Assembly: GCF_964212655.1 (NCBI RefSeq)
Contig: NZ_OZ156465.1
Span: 1,364,001-1,428,000 of the forward strand
Direction: 5' to 3'
DNA from: Candidatus Thiodiazotropha sp. LNASS1
GTDB lineage: Bacteria; Pseudomonadota; Gammaproteobacteria; Chromatiales; Chromatiaceae
Length of the DNA stretch: 64,000 bases
Within the stretch, counting starts at the first letter, position 1. The number at the start of each line of letters is the position of its first letter. Position numbers and translations under genes: made by a program. This document shows positions 9,022 through 18,636 of this stretch, in pieces. The notes beneath the pieces were generated by a model that saw only the letters and a program-made list of their open reading frames with translations, had not been told where the DNA came from and ran no database searches.

Positions 9022-9205
9022 TATCAATCAAAGCTGCCAAGAAGCAGGTATCAGGGAGAGCACCCCCCCTTTTCCACTCTTTTTCATTACTCTGAGTAAT
9101 TTGTACAATCCTGCTCGATCTGTCTCGTAAATTTCAGTCGATTGCAAGTATACCGGAGTGCTTGAGAGTATTATGGAATATGTTCGGATGTTTGCTGATT
9201 CAAGT

Positions 9206-12200
9206 TTAGCGGACGACTGGAAGCCAACGGCGTGTACCACCACTCAAACGGTCAGGCTCCATTTCAAGGAGTTGCGCGAATTTCACGGTATCAATTGGTG
9301 GGCTGATGAGATACCCCTGAAAAAAGTCACAGCCCTGCCGCCTTAGAAACTGATACTGCGCATCGGTTTCAACACCTTCTGCAAGTACAATCAGGCCCAG
9401 GTTTTTTGCCATTGCGATGATGGTGGAGGTGATCTCCATATCCTCTCGTTTGTGTGGTATTTCATCGATAAAGGTTTTGTCGATTTTCAGTTCGTCCAAT
9501 GGCATACGTTGCAGATGAGCAAGAGAGGAATAGCCGGTACCGAAGTCATCTATTGAGAGGTGAAACCCCATCCTGCGCAACTGATTCAATACCTCAAGTG
9601 ATTCAGTCTCCCGCTCCATAATGGCGCTTTCCGTCACTTCGAACGAAAGCTGCCCAGTTAGATACCCGGTATCCTCTACTATTTGACCGACCTTCTCCAC
9701 AAAATCTCCCTGACGCAGTTGGTGCACGGAGAGATTGACAGCCAGAGATAAAGGGGGATGCCCTTGCTCCAGCCACTTTTTACCCTGTGTACAGACTTCA
9801 CGCAGCACCCATTCACCGATACGATTGATCAACCCCGTTTCTTCAGCAACAGGTATAAACAGCTCGGGCGAGATATCACCCAGCTCTGGGTCGCGCCAAC
9901 GCAATAGCGCTTCGGCGCCTACGATGTTGCCACTCTCAAATTCGATCTGCGGCTGATAGGATATCGTCAGGCTATTCTCTGCAAGGGCGTGCCTCAGGTT
10001 GTTGTGGATCTCTATGCGCTGGCGAGCAGCCCGGGTCAACTCTTCAGAGAAATAACAGAAACGACCACGACCCTCCTTTTTCGCCTGATAGAGTGCGGAA
10101 TCCGCATGCTGCAGAAGCGTTTCCGCAGTGACACCATGCTCGGGAAACAGACTGATACCGATACTGGTGCCAATCTGCAGCTCGAGTCCCTCCTGAAGTT
10201 GGCAGGGTTCACTCAAAGTCTGGATGATATCGGTGGCGAGTATGGCAGCATCCTCAAGATGATCGATCCCCTGCATCAATACCGCAAACTCGTCTCCACC
10301 GAGGCGCGTCACCAGATCACTTTCGCGCAAGCGGTGGTTGAGTCGACCCGCGACCAGTTGCAGCAATTCGTCACCAATCAGATGCCCATAACTGTCGTTA
10401 ATATCCTTGAAACGCTCAAGGTCCATGACCAGGAGCGCCACCCGCTCCTGTTTGCGGTGGGCTGCCTTCAGGCCATATTCCAATTGGGACATGAGAAGGC
10501 GTCGGTTGGCCAGACGGGTCAACGGATCGTGATGGGCCAGATACTCCAGTTCGGCCTCAGTCTGCTTTAGTTGACTGATATCGGAAAAAACCCCCACGTA
10601 ATATTTCAACTTGTCCTGATCGTCGTAGACACTGCTGATACTCAGTAACTCGGGAAAGATTTCTCCATTCTTTCGCCGATTCCAGATCTCACCCTGCCAA
10701 TGGCCGTTGGATTGCAGTTCGCCCCACAGTTTTTTATAAAATTTCAGTTCGTGTTTACCCGATTTCAGAATATTTGGGCGCATTCCGAGGGTTTCCGATT
10801 CTGTGTAACCGGTTAATTTTGTAAATGCCTGATTCACCATACGGATGAATCCATCCCCATCGGTTACCATCACCCCTTCATGAGTATTCTCAAACAGTGT
10901 TGCGTAGAGGCGCAGGCGGGTCAGCTGTTTGTGGCGCTCGGTAATATCTTCGATTACCGCAATATAGTGAGTAACCTCCTGCTGGTTATCGATGACCGGT
11001 GTCAAAGTATAAGCGGCCTGATAATCGGTACCATCTATTCGGGTGTTGGAAATCTCACCGCGCCAGGTCCTGTTTGAGTTCAACGCTTGCCAAAATTCAC
11101 TCAGAACCATTCTGTCCTGTAAATCAGGATCCACAATATCATCAATCGTGAGACCATTGATTTCACCATGCTGATAACCCGTCAGCTTATAAAATGCCGG
11201 ATTTGCCCATAATATCGATGCATTGATGTCTATGATCGCTATAGCGTTGGGCGTCGCTTCCAACGCCTCCCTCAAGAGTAACAGTTTTTCTTCTTGCCGA
11301 TTTACATTTGTCAGATCCCTCGCAACATCGAGGGAATAATCCGATTCCTCATGCCTTAGGTATTTCGAGTTCACTTCCACCGGCACGAGTCCACCATCCA
11401 TTTTGCGATAGAAGGTGGTTGTGGTCAGGCTGCCCTGTATCTTCAGGTTTGCCTGTAATCGCCTCCAGCTGCTCTCATTCTCAATAGTATTACTGACCTC
11501 CCATGCCATCTTGTTACAGAGTTCATCCCGACTGTACTTCAGCATGTTGCAGGCTTTATCATTGACCTCGATGATACGCCCCGATTCGGACTCGATGATA
11601 TAGATGGCATCGTCGATCTGTTCCATAAGATTCAACAGAAAGGCCTTTTGCTGGGCTTCACGCAAGTTACTCAGTGTTGTCTGCAGATCACGGCTGGTGC
11701 GGGCAAGGGTTTCGTGCAGATACTCCACATATCGTCCCTGCAGGGCCTTGACGATATCGTGACGCGTTATAAGGCCGCATAACTGACCATCTGTACGGAC
11801 AACTGTGAGACGACGGATATGCCTGCCTTCCATCATTCGTGCGGCTTCCTGCATGGGTATGCTGGCATGGCAGGAAACCACCGGAGCTTGCATCACCTGG
11901 CCTACAGTTACCTCATCATTTTGATCCAGTGTCTGGGCCAAATGGACGATGTCACGCTCAGTCAATATGCCTTCCGGTTTTCCCTCTTCGCAGACTACCA
12001 CGCAGCTGATATGGCGTTCAGCCATCAGGCGTACAGCCTTTACCAGTGTCTCAGTCGGATTCAGTGTCACAACATGACGTGTCATGGCGGATTCGACAGT
12101 TTTCAGTTCGACCAGATACTCCATCCCCATGTGGTGGAGAAAATCGGCTTCACTGACCAGCCCGACCAGACAGCCTTGAGAATCGACAACCAGCAGGTGC

Positions 12201-12538
12201 CGAAAGTGCTTTTCGGTCATGATGCGGTATGCATCATGGAAGTCAGTGTTCTCTTCGGCCGTAAGGGGGGTAAGACTCATCACATCGCCCATCGAGATAT
12301 CATTGATGGACAGATTCTCTGCCATGAGTCTGATTGCATCCTGCTCCGTGAAGATACCGACGGGACGTCGATCCTTATCAATCGCCACAATACAACTGAT
12401 CTGTTTTTCTTCCATTCGCAACAGGACTTCGCCAATGGGGGAATCGGCAGAGACAGTCTCGACCTCGGTGGTCTGAATTTGTTTCAGATTAAGGGCTGAC
12501 ATCATTTGTGGCAATTTACCCCAAGGCAGCGAGATCAT
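9206..12538 (-). CDS. CBS-PAS-GGDEF-EAL c-di-GMP signalling protein
   Basis: 1110 residues, soluble. Four CBS motifs form two Bateman modules (about 18-275), which usually bind adenine nucleotides. Three PAS domains follow (about 300-420, 425-545, 550-670), then a GGDEF domain with intact RLGGDEF (about 750) and an EAL domain with intact EALLRW (about 885) and DDFGTGYSSLAHL (about 1020). Both catalytic motif sets look complete, so it could make or break c-di-GMP. Nucleotide and PAS ligand sensing would tune which activity dominates. The first PAS carries the DAIYIIES...GRIIEVNDKACNML pattern. No partner gene in the same orientation. Confidence 0.93.
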   Translation of the reverse strand: MISLPWGKLPQMMSALNLKQIQTTEVETVSADSPIGEVLLRMEEKQISCIVAIDKDRRPVGIFTEQDAIRLMAENLSINDISMGDVMSLTPLTAEENTDFHDAYRIMTEKHFRHLLVVDSQGCLVGLVSEADFLHHMGMEYLVELKTVESAMTRHVVTLNPTETLVKAVRLMAERHISCVVVCEEGKPEGILTERDIVHLAQTLDQNDEVTVGQVMQAPVVSCHASIPMQEAARMMEGRHIRRLTVVRTDGQLCGLITRHDIVKALQGRYVEYLHETLARTSRDLQTTLSNLREAQQKAFLLNLMEQIDDAIYIIESESGRIIEVNDKACNMLKYSRDELCNKMAWEVSNTIENESSWRRLQANLKIQGSLTTTTFYRKMDGGLVPVEVNSKYLRHEESDYSLDVARDLTNVNRQEEKLLLLREALEATPNAIAIIDINASILWANPAFYKLTGYQHGEINGLTIDDIVDPDLQDRMVLSEFWQALNSNRTWRGEISNTRIDGTDYQAAYTLTPVIDNQQEVTHYIAVIEDITERHKQLTRLRLYATLFENTHEGVMVTDGDGFIRMVNQAFTKLTGYTESETLGMRPNILKSGKHELKFYKKLWGELQSNGHWQGEIWNRRKNGEIFPELLSISSVYDDQDKLKYYVGVFSDISQLKQTEAELEYLAHHDPLTRLANRRLLMSQLEYGLKAAHRKQERVALLVMDLERFKDINDSYGHLIGDELLQLVAGRLNHRLRESDLVTRLGGDEFAVLMQGIDHLEDAAILATDIIQTLSEPCQLQEGLELQIGTSIGISLFPEHGVTAETLLQHADSALYQAKKEGRGRFCYFSEELTRAARQRIEIHNNLRHALAENSLTISYQPQIEFESGNIVGAEALLRWRDPELGDISPELFIPVAEETGLINRIGEWVLREVCTQGKKWLEQGHPPLSLAVNLSVHQLRQGDFVEKVGQIVEDTGYLTGQLSFEVTESAIMERETESLEVLNQLRRMGFHLSIDDFGTGYSSLAHLQRMPLDELKIDKTFIDEIPHKREDMEITSTIIAMAKNLGLIVLAEGVETDAQYQFLRRQGCDFFQGYLISPPIDTVKFAQLLEMEPDRLSGGTRRWLPVVR

Positions 12539-12969
12539 TATGAATATTCCATTTCAAAAGATGCACCAAAACCCCTCAGCTTATTAAAGCGTAAGTAGCG
12601 GCTACACAAACAAATATTTGAACCATATCCAGACGAAATTCAATTGAATAACCCGGCGTTTCTGCTCTACCCAGAGACATGTATCTCTTCCCATATTGGA
12701 TATCAGATGTAAAGTGTCCCCGTTGCAGGGTTCATTGTATGACAGGAGAGCAGAAATCAGCCACACCACCTTGGAACAGGATTTTAAATCTGGCAACTAT
12801 AGGCAAAGTTGGTGATTATTTATATCAGCAGTCGAACAGCAAGCCTGACTGGTTGCATGACAAGTGCGTCTTATCCCCGCACCTGGTGCGTCTATACTAC
12901 AACATAGAGCAGGAACCAAGTACAGGCAGATGTTCAAAGTACGATTTTGCACACCCTTCAATAAGCCAA
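12539..12969. other. Divergent intergenic region
   Basis: 430 bases between divergent c-di-GMP and lipoprotein genes. An open frame extends the lipoprotein upstream to 12679, but that extension has no protein-like pattern and would bury the lipoprotein signal, so I treat it as non-coding. No confident promoter was identified. Confidence 0.45.
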
Positions 12970-14091
12970 ATGCTTTATCGATCCACTGCTACAGGGTTGT
13001 GCCTCATTTTACTTATCGGCTGCGGTGGCGGTGGTGGTGGCAACGCCAGTAGTGGTGACGGCAACAGCGATAATGACACGACACCAGACATCAACAATCA
13101 GCCGACAAGCTTCAACTATCCTCCGGTAGGCCTGTCCAAGGTCGAGTTCATATTGCCCCTCGGCGGGATGATCGGCAATCATGTTACCCCGATCGATCAC
13201 CAATACTATGTGGCGCCCGATTTCGGCGCTGCGGAAACCATACAGATCGATGTCTATTCACCTGCTGATGGCACCGTAAGCAGTCTGCAGCACATGGGAA
13301 ACTTCAATAACGATGACTATCGATTGGTTGTCGATCATAGTGACACTGTGCAATCGATCTATATTCACGTCGATAATCTGTCGGAAAAATTGGCGGCTCA
13401 TGCACCGATGAACGGCCAGTATGTCAATACCGACATCGCCGTATCAGCGGGTGAAATCCTGGGCAACTATGCTGGCTCGGTGGATTACAACCTGGTTGAC
13501 TACGATATAACCCTTGCAGGATTCATCAATCCCGACAGTTACACAGCAGAGCCTTGGAAAATCCATACCCCTGATCCATTTGGTTATTTCAACGACACCA
13601 TACGCCAGACCCTGGTTGCAAAATCCCTGCGCACCGCTGAACCGATTGGCGGGAAAATCGATCACGACATCGACGGCCACCTGGTCGGCAACTGGTTCCT
13701 TGAAAACACCAACGGTTATGCCGGTCTGGATTCCGGCAATTATTGGCTGGGACATCTATCATTTGCCTACGACTACATAGTCCCCAACCACATCATCGCC
13801 TCATTCGGAGATTATGCAGGGGAACAGAGGCAGTTCGGCGTGCTTGGCAACAGCCCGGACCCCGCTGAGGTCACCGTCTCAAATGGTCTGGTCATGTACG
13901 ACCTGGTCAGCTATGAATACTACGAAGGCGATCTACCCTGGGACCGACTGAGTTTCACACCCGGCCTAACCATGGACAACTATGCGTTCATCGATGCCGT
14001 GGTACTCGTACAACTTATCGAAGCGAGACGGCTGAAGGTCGAGATTTTTTTATGGGCAAACCTCCTCCGATGTTACCGGTTTTACCGATGA
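12970..14091 (+). CDS. LytM/M23-like lipoprotein with a C-terminal frame slip
   Basis: 373 residues as read. A lipoprotein signal (LCLILLIGC, Cys about 17) is followed by a poly-Gly/Ser/Asp linker. The body resembles the beta-barrel of M23/LytM peptidases: NHVTPIDHQYY, a PADGTV strand turn, VVDHSDTVQSIYIHVDNLS and an AGEILG strand. The zinc-binding H-x3-D and H-x-H patterns are only partly kept, so catalysis is doubtful. Near 14045-14051 the frame crosses seven T's. In the frame offset by one base, a convincing end appears (FYGQTSSDVTGFTDDAKNYV followed by Arg and TAG at 14111-14113), whereas the current frame ends in unrelated LWANLLRCYRFYR. The intact product would be about 380 residues. 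Confidence 0.65.
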   Translation: MLYRSTATGLCLILLIGCGGGGGGNASSGDGNSDNDTTPDINNQPTSFNYPPVGLSKVEFILPLGGMIGNHVTPIDHQYYVAPDFGAAETIQIDVYSPADGTVSSLQHMGNFNNDDYRLVVDHSDTVQSIYIHVDNLSEKLAAHAPMNGQYVNTDIAVSAGEILGNYAGSVDYNLVDYDITLAGFINPDSYTAEPWKIHTPDPFGYFNDTIRQTLVAKSLRTAEPIGGKIDHDIDGHLVGNWFLENTNGYAGLDSGNYWLGHLSFAYDYIVPNHIIASFGDYAGEQRQFGVLGNSPDPAEVTVSNGLVMYDLVSYEYYEGDLPWDRLSFTPGLTMDNYAFIDAVVLVQLIEARRLKVEIFLWANLLRCYRFYR

Positions 14092-14160
14092 CGCAAAAAA
14101 CTATGTCAGGTAGTTCCAGGATAACAGGCAGGCTCTGTCGCAGTATATGTAGGGTGATCT

Positions 14161-15006
14161 TTACGCCATCTCCTTCACCCTATCGACAGACCAGACCTCC
14201 GCATCGATTGTCATCTCAATATAACGCTTAAAGTCCGTTGCCGGACGTCCCAATGCCTCTTCAACCCCGGAGACCGTATTGCTGTTTCTGCCATCCAGGA
14301 CAACCGTGAATAGTTCCCGCAACAGCCACTGCGTCTCCTCCGGAACACCCTGTTGTTCCAAACCCTCGATATAGTCATCCACTGGTATGCGGGTGTATTT
14401 CACCTGATGTCCCAGGGCATCGGAGAGTTCAGCCATGCATTGGGCAAAGGTCATCGCGCGGGGCCCGGAGACTTCAAAGACCCGGTTACGAAGCTTGGGC
14501 TCGGTCAATACCGCAACCGTAACGTCTGCAATGTCATCCGCGTCGACAAAGGGCTCAAGCGTATCGCCCGCAGGCAATAACAGATTACCAGTCAATATTC
14601 CGTCCAGCATAAAGCTCTCACTGAAATTCTGGAAAAACCAGCTGGATCTGACAATGTTCCATGGGAGGCCGCTTGACATGAGGATCTCTTCAGCCCGTTG
14701 CGCGCCGGCTTCTCCCCGCCCTGAGAGCAGCACGATATGTTCCAGACCGGTTTCGCGCGCGACCTCCACAAAGGCGCTGATGTCCGCCTCTGATTGTTGC
14801 ACCGCAAGGTCGGGTTGATAGGCCACATAGGCGGCACAAGTCCCAGCCATGGCGGACCGCCACGTTTCAGGTCTCTTCCAGTCGAATGGCGGGTTTGTGG
14901 ACCTGGATACACCCCGGGTGGCAAATCCCCGGGTCAGCAGTCGCTCATCGACCCGGCGGCCGACCTTACCATTTTGACCGATGATGAGAATAGGTGAAGG
15001 GATCAT
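14161..15006 (-). CDS. NmrA-like NAD(P)-binding atypical SDR
   Basis: 281 residues. The N-terminal nucleotide-binding loop ILIIGQNGKVGRRV (6-19) is a variant of GxxGxxG. The segment LEHIVLLSGRGEAGAQRAEEILMSSGLPWNIVRSSWFFQNF is typical of NmrA/YtfG-type proteins (quinone reductases or redox sensors), which lack the usual Tyr-x3-Lys pair. AGGAG lies 8 bases before the ATG. Transcribed divergently from an AraC-type regulator 170 bases away, which probably controls it. Confidence 0.82.
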   Translation of the reverse strand: MIPSPILIIGQNGKVGRRVDERLLTRGFATRGVSRSTNPPFDWKRPETWRSAMAGTCAAYVAYQPDLAVQQSEADISAFVEVARETGLEHIVLLSGRGEAGAQRAEEILMSSGLPWNIVRSSWFFQNFSESFMLDGILTGNLLLPAGDTLEPFVDADDIADVTVAVLTEPKLRNRVFEVSGPRAMTFAQCMAELSDALGHQVKYTRIPVDDYIEGLEQQGVPEETQWLLRELFTVVLDGRNSNTVSGVEEALGRPATDFKRYIEMTIDAEVWSVDRVKEMA

Positions 15007-15176
15007 GTTATCAGTCTCCTGTGTCGAAAAAAGATTGGGTCAGTGCAAGCAAACAACTTACATGGATTTAGGCTAGGTAAGGAAATACAGACTCACAATC
15101 ACACTTTGTCTATATTTATATGCAGATTGTCCATTTCTTTGGACAAAAAATCAGCGCCTATGGCAGACTGGCAATC

Positions 15177-16163
15177 ATGAATCAACGAACCAATACAAGG
15201 ATACCGGACCTCACCGATCCCCTCGGCGAGGCCCTGCATCTGCTTAGACTGAACGGCACCTTCTACTGCCGCTCCGAGCTGACGGCACCCTGGGGCATAG
15301 AGCTGCCCCCATTTGAAGGCCGTATGATGTTTCATGTGGTTACCGCAGGCGAATGCCGGCTGGAGGTTGAAGGCGAAGCACCCCATCAGCTTCGGCAAGG
15401 CAGTCTTGCGCTGGTCCCCCACGGTAATGGCCATGTCATCCGCAGTCAGCCTAGCGACAAGACGATGCCCCTTTTCGATATACCCGTTGAACGGGTCAGC
15501 GATCGCTACGAGATTATGCGTCACGGTGGCGATGGCGAACTGACCCACCTCACTTGTGGTGTGGTACGTTTCGACCATGTCGCCGGTCAACAGCTCATCG
15601 AACACCTACCGAAGGTTTTGATGATCGATAGCTGGGCCGACGAAGAGGAGAGCTGGCTTCACAGCACCCTGCGCTTCATCGCCCAGGAAGCCCGAGCGTT
15701 GCGACCGGGAGGAGAGACCGTCATCACTCACCTGGCCGATATCCTGATCATTCAGGTAATCCGATCCTGGCTGGACGCTTCGCCCGAAGCCAACCGTGGT
15801 TGGCTTGCCGCCTTGCGCGATAAACAGGTGGGAAAGGCACTCGCCGCGATCCATCGAGAACCCGACCGACACTGGACCGTCGCCTCGCTGGCCAAAGAGG
15901 TCGGCATGTCACGTTCGGGATTTTCCGCAAGATTCACCGACCTGGTGGGAGACTCGGCGATGCGCTATCTCACCCAGTGGCGCATGCAAATGGCCAGAGC
16001 GCAACTGCTGGAAAATACAGAACCGCTTTCGCTACTCGCCAAAAGGCTCGGCTATCAATCGGAAGCAGCCTTCTGCCGGGCATTCAAACGGGTATTTGGT
16101 GTATCACCGGGGAGTGTGCGCAACAGTGCGGACGTCGCGAATGAACCGGTCATGAATAGTTAG
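15177..16163 (+). CDS. AraC family transcriptional regulator (cupin + HTH)
   Basis: 328 residues from the ATG at 15177. The N-terminal cupin_6 sensor domain (about 10-185) contains MMFHVVTAGECRLEVEG and LRQGSLALVPHGNGHVI. The C-terminal AraC double helix-turn-helix (about 220-315) reads WTVASLAKEVGMSRSGFSARFTDLVGDSAMRYLTQWRM and AKRLGYQSEAAFCRAFKRVFGVSPG. The head-to-head arrangement with the NmrA-like oxidoreductase suggests that gene is the target. An in-frame ATG at 15120 would add 19 residues without domain similarity. Confidence 0.88.
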   Translation: MNQRTNTRIPDLTDPLGEALHLLRLNGTFYCRSELTAPWGIELPPFEGRMMFHVVTAGECRLEVEGEAPHQLRQGSLALVPHGNGHVIRSQPSDKTMPLFDIPVERVSDRYEIMRHGGDGELTHLTCGVVRFDHVAGQQLIEHLPKVLMIDSWADEEESWLHSTLRFIAQEARALRPGGETVITHLADILIIQVIRSWLDASPEANRGWLAALRDKQVGKALAAIHREPDRHWTVASLAKEVGMSRSGFSARFTDLVGDSAMRYLTQWRMQMARAQLLENTEPLSLLAKRLGYQSEAAFCRAFKRVFGVSPGSVRNSADVANEPVMNS

Positions 16164-16879
16164 TCAAATTCGACTTGCCTCCCTGGGCGATCATTCCTGG
16201 TAATATACTCAAGCACATCCTCCATTAAGCTATTTATCGATCCGTATTGCGCTTGTGGCACGGACAGTATCTCCGTTGCCGTTTGAATATACTCACCTTC
16301 AACCAATTCATCACGGCAATTCTCAACAATTGCCTGAGCTGAAGCTGGGGTTGTTTCCAGATGAAACTGGAGTCCGATAACATGCTTTCCTATCTGGTAC
16401 GCCTGATTTTTACAGGCCGCGCTTTCTGCGATTCGGGTCGCCCCCATGGGCAAATTGAATGTTTCTCCATGCCAGTGAAAAACATCTGTTTCTTCCGGAA
16501 AAAGAAATACTGACTGGCTGTTTGAATCTGCCGCACGGATTGGAATCCAGCCTATTTCCTTCACTGAATTTGAAAACACTTCTGCACCCAATGAACACGC
16601 GATCAGTTGCGCCCCCAGGCAAATACCCAATACAGGCTTACCGGACTCAATAACTTTTTTTATGAACTCCTTTTCTTCGACCAACCAGGGAAAGTTCTGA
16701 TCATCATTGACACTCATCGGCCCACCCATAATCACGAGCAAGTCAATACTCTCAATCCCGGGTAATTCTTCTGATTCATATAACCTGGTACTGGTAATCT
16801 CATAGCCGGAGTGTTTTAACCAGTTTTCGATACTGCCTAGATCTTCAAATGGCACATGTTGTAAATAGTGGGCACGCAT
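16160..16879 (-). CDS. Class I glutamine amidotransferase-like protein
   Basis: 239 residues with the GATase triad context: nucleophile Cys87 in VLGICLGAQLIACSLGA and the histidine/glutamate pair in GLQFHLETTP (about 170). The oxyanion strand is VIMGGPMSV. Such stand-alone GMP-synthase-like domains include gamma-glutamyl hydrolases and enzymes of unknown substrate. AAGGAA precedes the ATG. It follows the SMR exporter gene by 21 bases on the same strand, so the two are likely co-transcribed. Its stop overlaps the end of the AraC-type gene by 4 bases, convergently. Confidence 0.85.
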   Translation of the reverse strand: MRAHYLQHVPFEDLGSIENWLKHSGYEITSTRLYESEELPGIESIDLLVIMGGPMSVNDDQNFPWLVEEKEFIKKVIESGKPVLGICLGAQLIACSLGAEVFSNSVKEIGWIPIRAADSNSQSVFLFPEETDVFHWHGETFNLPMGATRIAESAACKNQAYQIGKHVIGLQFHLETTPASAQAIVENCRDELVEGEYIQTATEILSVPQAQYGSINSLMEDVLEYITRNDRPGRQVEFD

Positions 16880-16900
16880 TAATGTTCCTTGCTTATATGG

Positions 16901-17227
16901 TTATACCTTGTATGGCGAGATCAATTTGAGCCCCACTATGCCCGATACGATGAGAAGCAATGAGACTATTCTCAGCATGTCTCTCGACTCGCCAAACATA
17001 ACCATACCCAATACCGCCACGCCAACCGCACCAATTCCCGTCCAGACTGCATAGGCCGTACCCACTGGAATTGTTTTCATGGCTACCGACAGTAACCAAA
17101 AACTTATCGCCATTGCTGAGATTGTAAACAGTGAGGGGACAGGTTTTGTAAATCCTTCTGTATACTTGAGACCTATTGCCCATCCGCATTCAAACAATCC
17201 AGCTACAACCAGATATATCCACGCCAT
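16901..17227 (-). CDS. sugE: SMR family guanidinium exporter (SugE/Gdx type)
   Basis: 108 residues, four transmembrane helices. The sequence matches the SugE/Gdx branch rather than Emr[22 protein letters not shown] with the essential Glu13, [26 protein letters not shown] and a C-terminal GIVGLKLI. SugE/Gdx proteins exchange guanidinium for protons and also confer quaternary ammonium tolerance. I looked for the guanidine-II riboswitch often found before such genes and did not see its paired GC-stem/ACGR loops in the 119-base leader. Likely an operon with the downstream amidotransferase. Confidence 0.9.
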   Translation of the reverse strand: MAWIYLVVAGLFECGWAIGLKYTEGFTKPVPSLFTISAMAISFWLLSVAMKTIPVGTAYAVWTGIGAVGVAVLGMVMFGESRDMLRIVSLLLIVSGIVGLKLISPYKV

Positions 17228-17346
17228 ATTATCATCCCCATTACTATTTGTTTATACTCATAATGCCTTTTCGAAAAAAGAAACAAATCAATCAGAACCT
17301 GTTTTGACCGTTAAATCGTTATGTAGATTATTTTGTTCCTAAAAAA

Positions 17347-17709
17347 TCAAAACTCATACTCCTCAACAATGAATGCTGTAGAGTTTGAATGATCGATGAA
17401 ATTTCTCTCATCATCCAGCAATGCAGCTCCTAATTTTTGCCCTTCGGGTGAACTCATTCCTTCGATGAGCGCCTTTTCTGATTCAAACCACACTTCAGCA
17501 ATGCCGTCATATTCAGGCATCATCCCTCTTGATGTTCTTAGAACTTCATTCAATGGTGTATCCAATGTGTGCGATTGCACATATTTTTTTGCGCCCATTG
17601 CATCAGTATTACTCATAAAGAATGGCCCATGCTTATTCATCCAATAATCCTTGAAATCTTCTCGCGTCATATCGGGATGCCGTGTTAAACACATAACAAA
17701 TTTAATCAT
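17347..17709 (-). CDS. EthD domain protein
   Basis: 120 residues. A dimeric alpha/beta-barrel EthD fold is indicated by IKFVMCLTRHPDMTREDFKDYWMNKHGPF (the YW-x3-HGP motif) and GIAEVWFESEKALIEGMSSPEG. The family includes small proteins that assist ether degradation and polyketide processing. The reaction here is unknown. GAGGAG/AAGAAAG precedes the ATG. It shares orientation with the SMR exporter gene 119 bases further on. Confidence 0.85.
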   Translation of the reverse strand: MIKFVMCLTRHPDMTREDFKDYWMNKHGPFFMSNTDAMGAKKYVQSHTLDTPLNEVLRTSRGMMPEYDGIAEVWFESEKALIEGMSSPEGQKLGAALLDDERNFIDHSNSTAFIVEEYEF

Positions 17710-17835
17710 CTTTCTTCACTCCTCGGATAGGGTTCAGTGTGTTGCCCGGGCCTCGTTTTACTGTTAAAAATATGCGATGCGTTTTTTGATTCTGCACCAC
17801 ACTTATTAAGTGCCATCCATTTACTGTTCTGATCA

Positions 17836-18288
17836 ATGACACACTTACGACTTCTGATCTTTATTCTGTCCATTTTCTCGATCTGTCCGGCAGGAAAAAA
17901 CGCCTTCGCTGATACCTTGGACCATGTCCTCCCCCCTACCTATGAAGTATGGCCTATCGGTTGGGTCCGCAAGGTTGGAGGCACAACGGCGATCGAAGTG
18001 GATGAGGCTTACATACCGGCACTGCTGGGTCTTGACCAGTTCGACGCCATCTGGGTGCTCTACTGGTTCGATCGCAACGACACGCCCAGGCAGCGCAAGA
18101 TTCTGCAGGTACATCCCAGAGGCGACCCGGACAACCCGTTGCGTGGCGTGTTCGCCACCCGGGCACCGGTCAGGCCTAACCTGATTGCTTTGAGCCGATG
18201 CCGCATCCTATCAATCCAGGGTAACCGGATCGAGATCGATGGTATCGACGCCTTTCCGGATACCCCGGTGCTCGACATCAAGCCATAA
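17836..18288 (+). CDS. TrmO/TsaA-like methyltransferase domain with an apparent signal peptide
   Basis: 150 residues. Residues 1-26 look like a secretory signal (LRLLIFILSIFSICPAG...AFA). Residues 35-150 match the TrmO (tRNA m6t6A37 methyltransferase) domain: YEVWPIGWVRK, the SAM-proximal LDQFDAIWVLYWFDRND, HPRGDPDNPLRGVFATRAPVRPNLIALSRCRIL and DTPVLDIKP. The protein stops right after DIKP, where TrmO proteins normally continue with Tyr-x-Pro, so the end is short. A tRNA enzyme should be cytoplasmic, so a genuine signal peptide would mean a new function. Alternatively translation starts later, but no internal ATG precedes the domain. Confidence 0.75.
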   Translation: MTHLRLLIFILSIFSICPAGKNAFADTLDHVLPPTYEVWPIGWVRKVGGTTAIEVDEAYIPALLGLDQFDAIWVLYWFDRNDTPRQRKILQVHPRGDPDNPLRGVFATRAPVRPNLIALSRCRILSIQGNRIEIDGIDAFPDTPVLDIKP

Positions 18289-18636
18289 TCGTAGAATATT
18301 CCGGACAAAACCAACAAATGTCATTGCGCGATCAAAGGGAAATCTGGTCTATTGCGGGGTGATGCTGTAAGGTATTGTCTGGCATAGTGACTTTCGTCAT
18401 TGTAAATAGCCTGGATTGTTATTTTTTGATCCGCACCTATGCCATACCCTTATGCATTACTTTCACTAATCACATCTGAATAGTGTGATTATTGAATTAT
18501 TTCATACTGGGTGGAACTTGACTCTGAAATCAAAGTCATCTCTCATGTCGCCGGTCAAATCCCGGGCAGACTTTAAGAGATTTATACTCACATTTATGTA
18601 TTGGGCACCCAGTGAATCGCGCATGGATGTAACCTT
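18289..18636. other. Regulatory intergenic region before the RND operon
   Basis: 350 bases of AT-rich DNA without a gene. It contains an inverted repeat (listed separately at 18468-18490) but no confident -35/-10 pair. Confidence 0.45.
18468..18490. promoter_or_regulatory. Inverted repeat AATCACA-N9-TGTGATT
   Basis: A perfect 7-base inverted repeat with a 9-base spacer, about 150 bases upstream of the RND adaptor gene. Size and symmetry fit a dimeric repressor or activator site. No adjacent regulator gene identifies the protein. Confidence 0.35.

Noticed and set aside
17228-17346. Guanidine-II riboswitch before sugE
   Set aside because: ACGA and ACGG are present on the minus strand, but the flanking GC stems are missing.
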